A program made the translations under genes and the position numbers. Under the pieces are notes generated by a model. That model was not told the origin of the DNA. It searched no databases and saw only the letters and a list, made by a program, of their open reading frames with translations. Positions 20,450 to 32,113 of a DNA stretch of 64,000 nucleotides are shown here, piece after piece. The DNA comes from Volvariella volvacea V23 (lineage: Eukaryota > Basidiomycota > Agaricomycetes > Agaricales > Pluteaceae): NCBI GenBank assembly GCA_000349905.1, contig KB722747.1, positions 520,219 through 584,218 on the forward strand, written 5' to 3'. Within the stretch, counting starts at the first letter, position 1; every line of letters starts with the position of its first letter.

Positions 20450-23400
20450 TCATGCGTTTGAAGTTGAGGCTGCGTTTGATTCGGTCGGTACGCCCTAGAC
20501 AGGTAGTAGTCAGCTTGAGGCTTCAAAACGTAAAGAATGAATGCACTTTTGACCGACAGGCTGGGCAGTTATTTCTACCTGTTTCTAACCATTTATCAAC
20601 ACATCCTTTGTGATAGGCATGTCTACACGCCATCACGCGGACTTCATCTTCTGGTTGGTATTCATCCAAACAAATAAGACACTTAAGAAAGTAGGAAAAT
20701 TCATTGAATGTCCTTCGAAGGTGTTTACCCTACGCACCTGATCAACGCAGTTAGAGGCGATCCTTCCAGCTTCTTCGTACTCCTTGATTTGACTGGATTT
20801 GATGACTTCCAATCCAGACTTTTCAATCTCCTCCTTTGATGCGGTAGGTGGTTTATACTGGTTAGCAAACATTTCTGCAATTTCCCTGTTATGTGCGCCC
20901 AATTAGGTTCGTAAAACTAGCCCAAAATCACTGGTACCCACAGCAATGCGCCAAAGGCATCAAGCTGGTTGACGCCACCAGTAATGATGCTATGGTCTGG
21001 TGGGTAGTATCCTGTGCCAGGTATTAATTAGCATGATTGGCGATGTAGCATAGGGAAGGGACTGACCTCCAACGACATAAATCAAGAACGTCCTTGATCC
21101 AACAGGTTGCTGCTGTCTTGCTGCAGCACCACGATCATTTGCACCGTTGGCACGATTACTATTCCTTCTCCCTCTTCCCAAATTCCTGAGCCTTGACCTC
21201 CATCCGCGATCTCTTCCGCTAGGCGACGTAGATGACGATCCTGCAGCACTGTTCTGATTCGCAAACAAACCCCCATCTGGCTCATCATCCACCCGCTGCC
21301 TTGTTCTGCTCCTGCCGGCGCTAAGAATGTCAGAACCCAATCCAGTAGAACTTCCTCCGACGCCAAATACATCTTCTCGTTCTGTTTGATTGTCGTCGCG
21401 TTCTTCCGCCTCGGTATCCCATTCATTGAATGCATCATCTATATCTTCATCCAAGCTGTCATCTGTTTCTTCATGGAGCTCAGGTCTACCTCCAACATTA
21501 ATAGACTGTAGACCAACAAGGATAACGGGTACTAGAGTGGTAGGGGTACTGCCGTTGTTGATCTCGTTGACTGGCGTCGACGTGGGGGCAGGGGCAGCTG
21601 AAGGAGCTGTTGTTTGTGTGGATGACGATGCTCCCTCTTCCGGAGTTGCAGATGAGGTAGATATGGTGGTGATAGTATTGGAATCCGAGGGGTTGGCATT
21701 GGCATTAGAATTAGGCAATCGAACATTCGCTTGAATAGACGGGAACTGATAGGATCTCCACCAATTAATACGATTATTATTCGGGGATTCCTGTTGATTG
21801 GGATGTTGGGTGGTGTTAGCACCGGTAACTGCTTGTTGGCGTTGCCCTGGAGGGAAGGGGGGTACGAATGAGTGCAAGAAAAATAGATATTCAGTCAATG
21901 TATGCATACCCGCTGAAGCCGTATTACTTCGACCTTGTGCGTCCTGTCCAAGTGTATCCCTCAATTCGGAATGCAAATCCAACAAAAATCTCTCAAATGT
22001 CCCTTCAGGTGGTACAGGTCTTGCACCTCCCGAACCGCCAGAGGCACCGAGAGCCAACCAAGATAAAGTATTGAAGTTGGTCAGGGGTGATGCTCCAGTT
22101 GGTGTTCTGATGCCGAACCCGGGTGGTAGGTCGTTCGCGCCTGCAGCTGCGGTCCCATTCGTGTTGGCTGGTGATAAACTGGCACTGGGAGTGGGAGCAG
22201 GAGCGTCCCCGGGGCCGGAAACGAGAGAGGAATTAGCGTTGTTGTTTGTATTGGACCCATTTTCGTTGTTAATGTTGCCTCCTGGAGGTTGGAACCTATC
22301 TAGGCCCACTCTAAATGCTCGTGCCAGTTCATGGAACAGCGCTTCCCTTGGATCGTGTCCTGATGGGCTGGTGGGTGTATCCGACGTTGTGTTCGCAGCC
22401 GCGCGATTTGAAGAAGGTTGAGTCGTCTGCGTTGGAATGGGGTCCGGTCGTGGTTCGGATTGCTCAGTGCTTGTGGTTGAGGATGAAGAAGCTGTCATCG
22501 TCGTCGCTGTTGCTGGTGCTGATGCTGACGCTATGGCCGACGATCCAGAAGAGCTGGTGCCCGATGACTGCTGACTGTGTCCATGTCTCAACCCAATTCT
22601 CTCCCAGAGTCCATCCAATACATGTCTTACGCGCCCATTGGATGTTCGCCCATTTGATCCTGTCAATCCAGCTGTTGGAGTAGGAGAGGTTGGCCTATCA
22701 ACGGCTGCTGGGGTTTGTTCTTGCCTTGTAGGCTGTACAGTAGATGCCTCTGCTGCTGGTTGCGATGAAGGTGCCGCATCGTTGGAAGAGGATGCTGGTG
22801 TTGTGTTCGAACTCGAGCTCGCACGATTGTCAGACGACGCAGGGGTGAACAAACTCGCGGGTGTTGGAACAGCGATGACATCACGAGGTCCTGTTAATGG
22901 TGAGTCATTATTAATTCCATTAGTATGACCTCGGTTTGCATTAAGATTCAAATTCGGGAAGTTGTTACCATTGGGGCCCAGATTGCTCGTAGCATTATTG
23001 GTGCTAGAGGCTGTATTATTGTTCAAGTTGGATTGGGTGTTGTTGGTAGAGTTGGAGTAGATTTGCTCGGCGGAGGTAGTCAAGAGAGATGCAGCTGTTG
23101 CTGCTGCCGCCACACTGTAGTAGAGATAGTTAAGTACCGGTTCTGTGCCAGAAGAAGGAGAACATTACCTTAATAGAGTCCCCAGAACATCGATACTACC
23201 TTGTGAAATTCCCGTCGCCGGACCCGCATTCGTCGTACTTGGGGCAGCGTTTGGCTGATTACTGTTCGTTGGGTTCTGGTTGCTCTCAGGGGTAGAAGCA
23301 TTAGCCGCCACTGGTGTTGGTGTTGTACTTGCATCAGCTTCAGGGATTGTTGACGTTGAGCCAGTAGCTTGACTACTTGATTCAGCATTCGAGAAACCAC

Positions 23401-24661
23401 TGACAGTGCTAGTAGACGCTTCCTGTCTATCATCAGAACTAGCTCCTCTCTCATCCCTTATCCGACGGCGTAATGCTGCAAATCTATTCCTCAAACCAGC
23501 AAACGATGTACTATGACTGGATGAAGTGTTTGCTGCCACGTCCTGGGAGGAAGCAGGAGGAGCGGGTGGTTGGGAGGAAGGTATGGCAGGAGGTACTGAG
23601 GATGGAGATGGTTCGGCGTTCTCACCTGCAGCTTGCGTTGGGACTGTGGCTGAAGCTTCAGCTGCTGGAGTGGGTGTCGGAACTGGTGCTGGTGCTGGTG
23701 CTGGTGCCGCCTGTGCAGTCCCCGAACGTTGCGTTGAGCCATTATTGGTTGTATTGCTGGTAGAGACGGGTACTTCTGTTGTATGAACAATCCCTTGAAC
23801 AACGACCAACGTTCCAGGGGGTGGGAATGCTCGCGGAGACTGCTGTTGTTGCGGGTTATTGACCACAGGCTGTGCTGGTCCCGATACTTGGCTTTGCCCC
23901 TGTGATTGCGAATGGGTAGGTGTTAACCGCGGAGATAGAGGCCAGGTCGGTTGAGGTGGTGACGGTGCGGGTGGTGTCCACCTTGATGGCGCAGGTGTGG
24001 GTTGTCTATCTCTCTCCTCTGCTTGCGTGGCGGGTTCTATGGTATTCGCGGTGGAAGCGGACAGAACCCTTTCAACCCCAGTAGCAGTGTGCCGAGAATG
24101 TGATTGTGCTACCTCGCCCACTAGGTCTGGAATTGCCTCATGAGGCCCTGATCCCGACGAAAACTCTGCGTTGTCACGAGCCGAGGGAGGCGCAGCGTCC
24201 ACGGAAGTATATGATCCTTCATCGTCATCTTCGTCGCTCTCAGTTTCCTCGTCCGATTCAGAGTCGGAGGAGATGAGCTCGGGCATCGAATCTAGGGTTC
24301 CGCCCTGTATCGGTACGGAGCTGACCATGCTGGTATCGTGATCGGGTTCGTCAGTGGTATATTGGTCCTCTGAGTCTGACCAGGAGCCAGGCATCTGGGA
24401 TGATGGCAGGGATGGCAGGTTCACGAATGTAGGTGGCGAAGGTGATGCAGGATGTGAAGATGAAGATAATGGTGGCGTTGATGATGCGGAATGGAGGTTG
24501 TACGTGGGAGGGGAAGGAGAGGATAGTGACTCCATTATTGCAGGCTTCGTAATTAATTCTTCTTTGACAAGTGCAGGAGAATGTGGATTCATCAATGTTG
24601 AGGTTGAAGTTGAGGTAGATATTGAAGTCGAAGCCGCCAGGGGTGGTGTACTTTGTGGCAT
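20450..24661 (-). CDS. RING-H2 finger E3 ubiquitin ligase, large low-complexity protein
   Basis: Predicted 1,312 residues in six exons: 24661-23169, 23114-21067, 21011-20942, 20885-20738, 20681-20547 and 20494-20450. The first 1,150 residues are Ser/Thr/Pro/Asn-rich and probably disordered, with one acidic patch (SDSESDEETESDEDDDE) and an alanine stretch (VAAAATAASLL). The conserved C-terminus starts YYPPDHSIITGGVNQLDAFG. A helix follows (EIAEMFANQYKPPTASKEEI), then a RING at about residues 1254-1298: CLICLDEY, MACRHAYHKGC and NNCPACRSK, a C3H2C3 pattern. Such proteins recruit E2 enzymes; the target is unknown. The start is chosen at MPQSTPPL. A longer upstream start through a 260-base intron is possible (see the overlapping ORF). 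Confidence 0.82.
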
Positions 24662-26433
24662 TGTAAGGCTGCAAGGCGAACAATAGAACAAAAGCAAATT
24701 ATGAGTTTAGTTTTATTCCGCGAGTGTTGATTGAGTATCCATTCAGTTAAACACAGCCCGACAATCAACGGAATGTACGATGGTGTGGAGGAAAGAATGG
24801 GCAAGATATCGATTAGAAATGCAAGTGTGATTATAAATACAGAATTGGCAGCAAGCACGAGGTTCCGGTAATTGATGGGGATTGGATGGGAAAGCAAGAA
24901 AGAAAAGGACAAAGACTGTTTTGCTAACCTTGGAGTCCAGTCTGTGTTAGAGCTCTCTACGTTCGTGACCTTGACAGTTGGCGCATCAACACTACTGTCA
25001 GCCAACAGCTCCTGACCGACGGCCGCGTCCTCAGATCTGTGCAGTATCTCGTGCAGACCCGTGGAGACACCCTCTATAACTTTCTCCCCGTTGTAGGTGC
25101 TATCGGGCATTGCGCTTGAAGTTGCGGATGAAGTTAGAGGTGGAACAACATCCAGCTCCTCTTCAACTTCTGTGACCATTCCAGGCACAGCCGACCCAGA
25201 CCAACGCGGCGCATCATGCATTATGTCACCGCTTGCATGGACCCGATTATCATTCACCTCATCGTCATCGCCTTCGTGACCACCCACGTCCAGCGCCTTA
25301 CCTTTTCCCTTGTCCTTGCGGCTGGGACTCGTTGGTGACAATGACTCCAAGACCTCCTCCTCTTTTTCTATGACATCAGATGACTGCTCCGCCCCCTCCT
25401 TGACGTCCGGACTGGATGCATAAGAGGTCGTTACTGGCCTCGGTGGGTCACGCATCGAAATCGCCCGAGCCTTTAGCCCAGACGAAGTAATAACATTTGC
25501 CATAAGCTTCTTTTCGTCTTTCCCCTTGCCCTTTATCTTCGTTGCTGACCTCGAAAGCGCGTCTCTCCAAAAGCTCCTCCTCTTCTCTTGTTTTTGCTTC
25601 CCTTTCTCTTCGGCAATTCCGTTAGAACGGATGATGTCATCATTTCCATTCGCCCGACCGCCATCGCTGCATTTCGAATTGGCATCAACGGGAGAAACGG
25701 GCGACGGTGGAGGATGAACTGAGGATGCGGATGCGGATGCAGAGGCAGAGGCAGATGCAGATGTGGAAGCAGAGGTTGAAGCAGGCGAGAAAACGGACGA
25801 GGTTGATGGGGATGACTTGTGCTGCCCTTTGCCTATACCCCAGCTTGAAATCCTTTGCGAAATCATGGATCTGCGTTTTTCGCCTTTGCTTTTCCCAGGT
25901 GCTGTATTCAGAGCAGGTACTGGCACATCCGCATTTGTATTGGTGCCTTTGTTTCCATCTGTAGCTGAGAACGCATCTGGACTAGTCATGGGTTGGCTCT
26001 CTGCGTTGGTTTCGGTGCTAGTGCTTAAAGGTGACAATGAAGGCATTGGGTCCTGTGATACTGTGCCGATTCGGCTTGGAGGATAGGGAGTTTGATGGGA
26101 TTTAGGGTCTGGGGCTGGTTGGACATTTATTACGGGCGTTACTGTCTGTGCTCGTGCTTGTACTGGGTTGTCTGTCTGGGTTTTCATGTCCACAGCGGCA
26201 GTTGATGAAGAAGATTGAGGGTGTGAACTGTCAAGCGCGGAGGGTGGATTCGTTATGGACGAGGTGGGGATTGTGGAAGCAGGGGTAGCGCCAGTAATAG
26301 CTGCACTTGCAGTGGAACACGCTGTACCATCATGGCGATGTGATTGCTGAGAGCTTGTAGCATGATCCCGGACATGGCTCGAGCCAGCTTGTTTCCCGGC
26401 GTTGGAATTGGCAGAAAGAGAGAACAACCTCAT
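24592..26433 (-). CDS. uncharacterised Ser/Lys-rich protein with two C-terminal helices
   Basis: An uninterrupted 613-codon frame. Residues 1-500 are disordered, with an Ala/Ser dipeptide run near 25710-25780 and basic patches (KQEKRRSFWRDAL, KIKGKGKDEKKL). The last 110 residues contain two hydrophobic helices, VLAANSVFIITLAFLIDIL and YIPLIVGLCLTEWIL, joined by a short loop. The frame overlaps the start of the RING gene by 70 bases. Alternatively, a GTTAGC donor at 24928 and a CAG acceptor at 24669 would splice residues 1-504 in frame onto MPQSTPPL of the RING protein, removing the helices. Both readings keep frame. I favour two genes because a 260-base intron is unusually long here and its sequence reads as membrane protein. 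Family unknown. Confidence 0.5.
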   Translation of the reverse strand: MRLFSLSANSNAGKQAGSSHVRDHATSSQQSHRHDGTACSTASAAITGATPASTIPTSSITNPPSALDSSHPQSSSSTAAVDMKTQTDNPVQARAQTVTPVINVQPAPDPKSHQTPYPPSRIGTVSQDPMPSLSPLSTSTETNAESQPMTSPDAFSATDGNKGTNTNADVPVPALNTAPGKSKGEKRRSMISQRISSWGIGKGQHKSSPSTSSVFSPASTSASTSASASASASASASSVHPPPSPVSPVDANSKCSDGGRANGNDDIIRSNGIAEEKGKQKQEKRRSFWRDALSRSATKIKGKGKDEKKLMANVITSSGLKARAISMRDPPRPVTTSYASSPDVKEGAEQSSDVIEKEEEVLESLSPTSPSRKDKGKGKALDVGGHEGDDDEVNDNRVHASGDIMHDAPRWSGSAVPGMVTEVEEELDVVPPLTSSATSSAMPDSTYNGEKVIEGVSTGLHEILHRSEDAAVGQELLADSSVDAPTVKVTNVESSNTDWTPRLAKQSLSFSFLLSHPIPINYRNLVLAANSVFIITLAFLIDILPILSSTPSYIPLIVGLCLTEWILNQHSRNKTKLIICFCSIVRLAALQCHKVHHPWRLRLQYLPQLQPQH

Positions 26434-27338
26434 CGTCTGAAATTTGAATGTGTGAAGGACAAGATGTGAGGTGCGGTGGGTCCGGGATAAGGAATATTCG
26501 TGAGTGAAACTTGGGAGATAAGAGCGAAAAAGTTAAGGAAAGGGATTCGTAGCAGTATGCAAGGTGGGGAATGGTGATGAGGTGACGGTGAGACGAGCGT
26601 AGGGGTTGGAAAGTGGAGAACTGGAAATGTGGATATGATGGATCGGAAGAAAGGTGTGAGCCTGGGTAACCTCCACTCGACGGTTGGATGTGCTTTGTCA
26701 GTTCGTATAATTGGAAAGTTGGTCACAGCGTCTATCCATACTTTCAACATCGTGCTTGAAGCTATTTCGGTTGTTCAGACTCACAGGCAGTTGCAACACT
26801 CAGAGTGTCAGGTCCACGCTCAGATAGGAGAAAATGGCCGGAAAAAGAATAGCAAGAACTGGAATGTATAACGACGATGCGTGCGTGGTGCCAATGGCAA
26901 CAGCAATGCGCAGACTGGGCGTATGTATGATGGTATGCAGGAACTCGAGGCAGTGCAAAACTTGGACCAACGCCCGTTCAAGCCAACAAGTACCAACAGA
27001 TGGGTGAAGCGTTGATGCGTGACTGGTCTGGGCTGGATGTACCTAATCAATGCCCGGCTGACCAGGAAGCCAGGTAAGGCGACTAATTTGCTACAGGCCT
27101 GGGATGACAACGATCCAAGGCCTGGTCGTCCAGGATTGGGTCGTTGTGGCTCTGTAGTAGGCACAGTATGTCCTCGTGCACTCCTTGTGGTCTCATCCTT
27201 CGCTTACCCTTGGACGATGGATCCATCATTGCACTCGCAAACTCCGAGCTCAGGCTTCTCAAGGCACCCGCTACTATCGGGGTTAACACCCCCGGTTCTT
27301 GCAAGCGCAGCTCCAACCCCGACAATACGCGAAACGAA
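26434..27338. other. intergenic region upstream of the Ser/Lys-rich ORF
   Basis: About 900 bases between the FIST-gene stop and the start of the upstream ORF, both on the minus strand. Overlapping short ORFs exist on both strands with no recognisable product. The part near 26434-26700 is likely promoter and 5' leader. Confidence 0.35.
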
Positions 27339-29087
27339 CTACTGTACATCCCTGCGATCCCCCCATCTCAGTGAAGCCAGACTACCAGGAACCGTGCACA
27401 ACCATGGGGCCTCCAACTTCCTGCTCAACATAAACCCATTCTCACTCCCCGCCAAAAATGTGTCCATCAGGTAATCGAAATTGCGGTTCGTCGCGATAAA
27501 GGGACGCTCGCGCTCGGGGTCTGTTGGCATCGGTAAGGTCCCCTCCTCGGCGAAATCTGGGGAGAGGGTCGCAAAACTCAGAGTGCTCAGCGGCGAGGGC
27601 TCTTTTGCAGAGCTCGTGATTGAGCGTGGCAAGGCGTCGATGAGGTTCTCGGATAGCGTAGTTCTATTCCTTGGCCGATAGAAGAACTAAATAACAATTA
27701 GTCCATTCCTATCCACTCGGAGTTGTATGACGTACCTGTACTTGCGAGCCTGCAGGTGGTCCTTTTGGAGTTTCAAGTGATATGCTGCCCCGTGAAGGGT
27801 CTCCTGCCGTGATATTGTACATCTGAGTCACCTGATAGAGCAAACGGGGCACGTCAACAGGGTTCAAGCTGGATGGGGGCTACCTTACTTGTCCGTCTTC
27901 AACCAATCCCAAGTAGAACCTTTCGTTTTCTTTGAACGCGGGTGATGTTTCAGCGTCCAAGCCCCGTTTCTTGATCGCATCAAGCAACAGCTGCGTTGGA
28001 TTTCCGCCATCGAGCTCGTTAATCATGTTACCCTCTGCGCTTGTAGGGAATACACGGTCAGGAACAATGCAATTGAGGACGCAATGCGATAGAAATCCCA
28101 CTTACGTGGTGACTTGCATAGGATCTGAAATAGGATCTGCCTCTGTAAATGCAATACTCGAGCCAGAAGACCCTTGCGTTGCGGATGCGCGACGGAGGAG
28201 GGCGACGCCAACAGCTCCAGTACTGTGGATGTTTTGATTGTAGAATAGCGTCACTGGTCGAGCAGTGACGAATGGGGTTGAGGACGCAATAAGCCCTAAC
28301 TATATGAACCATGCACATGAGCAAGTTGATACGGGGACGTAACACTACACTGACTTTGATGGCTTTGGGGTACACGCCCAGTGAATTTGCCAGACCCTCG
28401 GGCGATTTGTCTGAGAAATATACGACATGTTCTACGTCTTCAGCTCTATAACACATAGAAGAAGGAATCAGCCAACAGAGGTGACCTACTAACATAAAGC
28501 ACTTACTTGACAGTCTTCAGGCCCTCCGGTAATTCTCCTTCGCCATAGCTATCCCATACATTCTCCCAGTCAATGCCCCTTTCGCTTTGATTCTCTTTTA
28601 CACCCCTCAACATTGGTCCAGTCTCAGTACTGAACGGAGGCTCAAGTTCGTCTCTCTTCCTGAAGGCATGCCATCTCCCAACCTGTGTCACTTCTTTGCC
28701 AGGTATAGTCGACCTAAACAGCTTGGTTCTATCCTTATCGACCACCGCTAGGGAACATGAAATGAAACCGTGTTCCTTATCATGAGCGCGAGTTTCATGA
28801 TAAGTAAGCTGCTGGAGGGACGGAGGCTCTGGGATTGGACCGGATAGACAACCAATATTCCCTGCTTGAGAAAAGGTGGTCAGAGTTTCGATGAGGGGTG
28901 ATAGTTCCTCTGGTTCCAGTGGGACATTGTTGCTCGTGTATGCGGAGAGGGAGAACAAGGCTGGGTGGTTTCTGTATTCCTTTGAGAGCGTTTTGAGCTG
29001 GGAAAGCAGCGCGGAGAGCGAAGAGGCTGTGCGGGGTGCTAAAAATGTGCTGGCATAGAGAGGCATCCCCGCAAATCCAGCTGCCAC
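27339..29087 (-). CDS. FIST-domain protein
   Basis: Predicted 486 residues in six exons: 29087-28507, 28445-28355, 28299-28106, 28039-27889, 27831-27736 and 27686-27339; every phase agrees. MPLYASTF at residue 8 is an alternative start. Blocks such as VEHVVYFSDKSPEGLANSL, LLLDAIKKRGLDAE, RPFIATNRNFDYLMDTF and GFMLSRKLEAPWLCTVPGS recall FIST_N/FIST_C proteins of basidiomycetes, related to the FBXO22 C-terminal half. FIST domains are thought to sense small ligands such as amino acids, but the fungal role is not known. No F-box precedes it here. The start lies 114 bases from the divergent small-protein gene. Confidence 0.74.
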
Positions 29088-29201
29088 TGCACAAGTTCGC
29101 TGAGCGCCAGTGGCGTGGGGTTGGATTGGCGCGGTCCGAGTCGGTCCGACAGGCCACGTGGTTTTTGGAGCCCGAATCAGTATGGACTTTCCTCGTCCAG
29201 C
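29088..29201. promoter_or_regulatory. compact divergent promoter
   Basis: Only 114 bases separate the FIST-gene start (-) from the start of the 154-residue protein (+). Both core promoters must overlap this space or lie within the neighbouring 5' coding sequence. Confidence 0.35.
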
Positions 29202-29872
29202 ATGCCATCATCATCAAGTTCGGTAGACGACTATCCTTTGCTCCTATGGGTAACGTATGTGCGCTCGTTTTTTGCATGCCTCTATCATTGTGCTCATTAC
29301 CTTTATTTACTCTGACGGCATATCCCTTGTATTGACGACGTGGATATGAATCGTGGCAGAATACCACCCGTACTCCTAATATCGGCGTATTATATTAGGA
29401 AGTGGTACCTTGCACGAAGGTTGAGGCTTTATGGGATTGGGAAAGGTGGTACGTCCCCCTTCGTTTTACACAGGCATTCTTTTTGCCCATAAATGTGTTG
29501 CGTTCTTCAGCTCCTGGATTTCAAACATCCGTTCGCAAAGTTCGCATTCCACCAGAATTGGCGGAACGGATAAAACGAGGGGAGCACGTTAGTCCAGAGG
29601 AAATTGCTGCTGCCACGAAGAGGATAGAAGAACAGGAACGTCAAACGCAATCGGCGAATGGTGCTGCGAGTTCTGTGGAATCAAGTAGGAAGCCTGACCC
29701 GTATGCGCATTTGAGGGACTTGCAGGAGAGGGATGACAGACAACCAGTCCAGGGTGACGCAAGTGGGAGGGGGAAGAGTAGTGGTGATAATGGGAGTGGC
29801 AAGGTTGATAATGATTGGTTGCCAGAGTCTATCACTGCGCCGAAGAGACGGGGTAAAGCAAAAAAGAAATGA
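29202..29872 (+). CDS. small basic conserved hypothetical protein
   Basis: Predicted 154 residues, exons 29202-29254, 29399-29448 and 29511-29872, in phase. The N-terminus is MPSSSSSVDDYPLLLWVTKW followed by YLARRLRLYGIGKG. The middle is a charged helix VRIPPELAERIKRGEHVSPEEI, and the end is DNDWLPESITAPKRRGKAKKK. The lysine-rich C-terminus resembles a nuclear or nucleolar signal. I recognise no named family, though the terminal WLPESI-basic motif looks conserved rather than random. A longer unspliced ORF begins at 29402 but lacks the better N-terminus. Confidence 0.6.
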
Positions 29873-29992
29873 ACATAGAGGTATCTGAGTTGTAGAGAGA
29901 AGCGAACAAAATTATTTATTTATTGTGGTAGGATAGGGTACGGGAGTCATCCAAATGTTTAAATACTGTTGCCCCTGGGCTTACAACGACTG

Positions 29993-31874
29993 TCAATCTC
30001 GAGGAAGCCATTCTGCTTGATGTGCGTTTAATACTAGTGGGGCCCAGCTATCTGGGCCTTCTCGCACTGGTGTCCCTGAGAGGATGGCTGCATGCTTTAA
30101 GCTTGTCATGACCTCAGCCTCCCCCTCTCCGCTCGTGCTAGCAGACTTTAATGTGCTCCCATGACCGCGTGTCCAGGGCACCGAGAGCCCCATAACTTCT
30201 GGATGAGGAGGGATTTGAATGGGTGGAAAGGGCTGGCCATGACCAAACGCCATTTCTGGGTCTAGCCGACCTAGTGACCTTATCCAATTTCCGACACCAA
30301 GTAGGGAGACTTGAACCTCCCAAGAGCCACCTTCCTAAAGTTGATCATTAGGTCGTTTACTTGAAGAGATCATCGGAGTTTTGGCATACGATTATAGTCT
30401 TACAGAGAGCGGCATTGACACCAGAAGCTAGAAGGTATCCAGCGGCGTGATCTAGAGCTTGCATCGGAAGTGGTCGTGGTTTGGGGTCGCTTGAATTACC
30501 GTGCAGTTGTTGGTAGTGTGCGTATGCCTCTCCTTCCGCAACGTTAAGCCCGGTGGCAGTTTGTACGAGAGAATCAAACTATAATCAATGAGATGTCGAC
30601 CCAATTGAGTCTAAGGTTTCAAATCTTACACCGCGCCGATCCTTCCATGGACCATCCCAACCCCATGCTGTTAGGTTGGCGGACACAATTCCGGGTCGTA
30701 TTTTTGCCAGTTCTTCTGGCCCGAAACCTTTGGACTGTAATCCACCGGGCCGGTAGGCTTGTAAGAATACGTCTGCATCGCGGATTAAATCTTCAAGTTT
30801 CTTCCTATCGTGGACAGAAGTTAGATCGAGTTGAGTAGTTCGTTTGCCGAGCGATGTTTCAGCGTCAAGCAGGGGTAAAGAAGGAAGGTTTGGCGACGTT
30901 ACAAGGAGGACATCTGCACCATGAGCTTTACCAGGAAAAAAGCAGTCTTCGTTAACGAGGAATAACGAAATTATATTTAGCACACATACCTGCTAGTGTT
31001 CTGCTGGCGATAGGTCCGGCTAAGACCCTGCTAAGGTCAAGGATTCTGATGCCATCCAACGGCCTGGATTTGGTATCAGTATCAGTACGTTTGGGTGCAT
31101 CCCCGATTCTAATGAGCCTAATGGGTGGTACACTGGCCATGGCTTTGGCGTGGGGGTGGTTATCCCATTCGTTGAATGAACGTAACGCATTAGCACACAT
31201 TCCATAAGATGCCGCTTCTGTTTCAAAGTCAATAGAACTCCACTGTGATAGAGCGGCCTGCACTTGTTGCATTGAGACTGTAGGCGCATCTGGAACCTTA
31301 AGGATATCCAAGAGTCCTCGGCGATGGCTAGATGGAGGTGACTCTTGGTCATGTATAAGGGATATATTTAAGGGCTTACTGAGGGAAGTTAGTATGCAAG
31401 CGCGCGTATCCATCTTTAGTTTCATAAAGCCCTGCTATGCTGTCCCATATCCTTGCCCCGTCCCCGGGAAGGCGACCATCGCGGGTGTAGAATGCCTCCC
31501 CATCTTGATATGGGTGAGTATAAGCTGAGCCAAGACTCACCTGTCAGCTACTTACGAAACGCCAATACCGCATGCCTTGCATCGACGGTGACATCTTGCT
31601 GCTTTCCTGTCCGCAGTTCGTAGAGATATGCTGCAGATAGGCCAGACAACCCAATTGCGGCCTGATATAAATATCGTAAGTACCGGTAATCATGACAGGT
31701 TTTATAATCGCAATTTGCCTGGGCTGCGACACCAAGTCTAAAGCTCGAGTTGATGGCACGATCTGGATCCCCAGTGAACCGGACCCTTAACAACTCGGCG
31801 CCAGGGAGGTCAAGAGATCGCCAGAGAGATTGAAGAGCTTCGTAATGCAGTGAATTGCCCAACATAGTCCGCAT
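29993..31874 (-). CDS. CoA-transferase family III (CaiB/BaiF) protein
   Basis: Predicted 516 residues in seven exons: 31874-31719, 31661-31556, 31503-31380, 31327-30990, 30925-30630, 30578-30390 and 30334-29993. A first domain (SFRLGVAAQAAIGLSG, DVTVDARHAVLAF) is followed by the core RPLDGIRILDLSRVLAGPIA, HGADVLLVTSPNLPSLPLLD, DVFLQAYRPGGLQSKGFG, IVSANLTAWGWDGPW and EGGSWEVQVSLLGVG. These match family III enzymes that move CoA between carboxylic acids by way of an Asp-linked intermediate; the acids used are unknown. The first intron (31662-31718) appears to be GC-AG (CAG then GCAAAT), exactly 57 bases. It is open in frame, so retention would insert 19 residues. Confidence 0.85.
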
Positions 31875-32113
31875 AAAGGCATTGGCCGCTTTGAAGGGGC
31901 CCGCGAAGAGGGGATTGAACTGGTATGCTTAATGCACCTCTCTTGACTAAGTAAGAACTCCTAGGATCCATTGAAAGCGATTTTGTGGCTCTCAAGAATG
32001 CAGTTTACCGAGAGTCACGTGACAAGCGGCAAGGCCCGAGAAATTCACCGTGACCGTGAATTCCCGAGCCCATACTTCCACCTCCTCCAAAAAAACTCTC
32101 TAGACGTCCTTCA
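31875..32113. promoter_or_regulatory. divergent promoter, CoA-transferase and MPP beta
   Basis: 239 bases between two head-to-head starts, the CoA-transferase (-) and the mitochondrial peptidase (+). Both promoters probably sit here. No specific element is assigned. Confidence 0.35.

Noticed and set aside
21390..24686. Plus-strand ORFs up to 207 codons opposite the RING gene
   Set aside because: Low-complexity shadows of Ser/Thr/Ala codons on the minus strand, with no domain and no splice structure of their own.
29402..29872. A 156-codon unspliced ORF as the small-protein gene
   Set aside because: Spliced exons at 29202-29254 and 29399-29448 give a continuous basic N-terminus, and the unspliced start is out of frame with it.
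31900..31990. tRNA-like GTTCAATCC on the minus strand
   Set aside because: The flanking five-base arms do not pair and no D-arm or anticodon stem can be drawn; the site lies in a divergent promoter.
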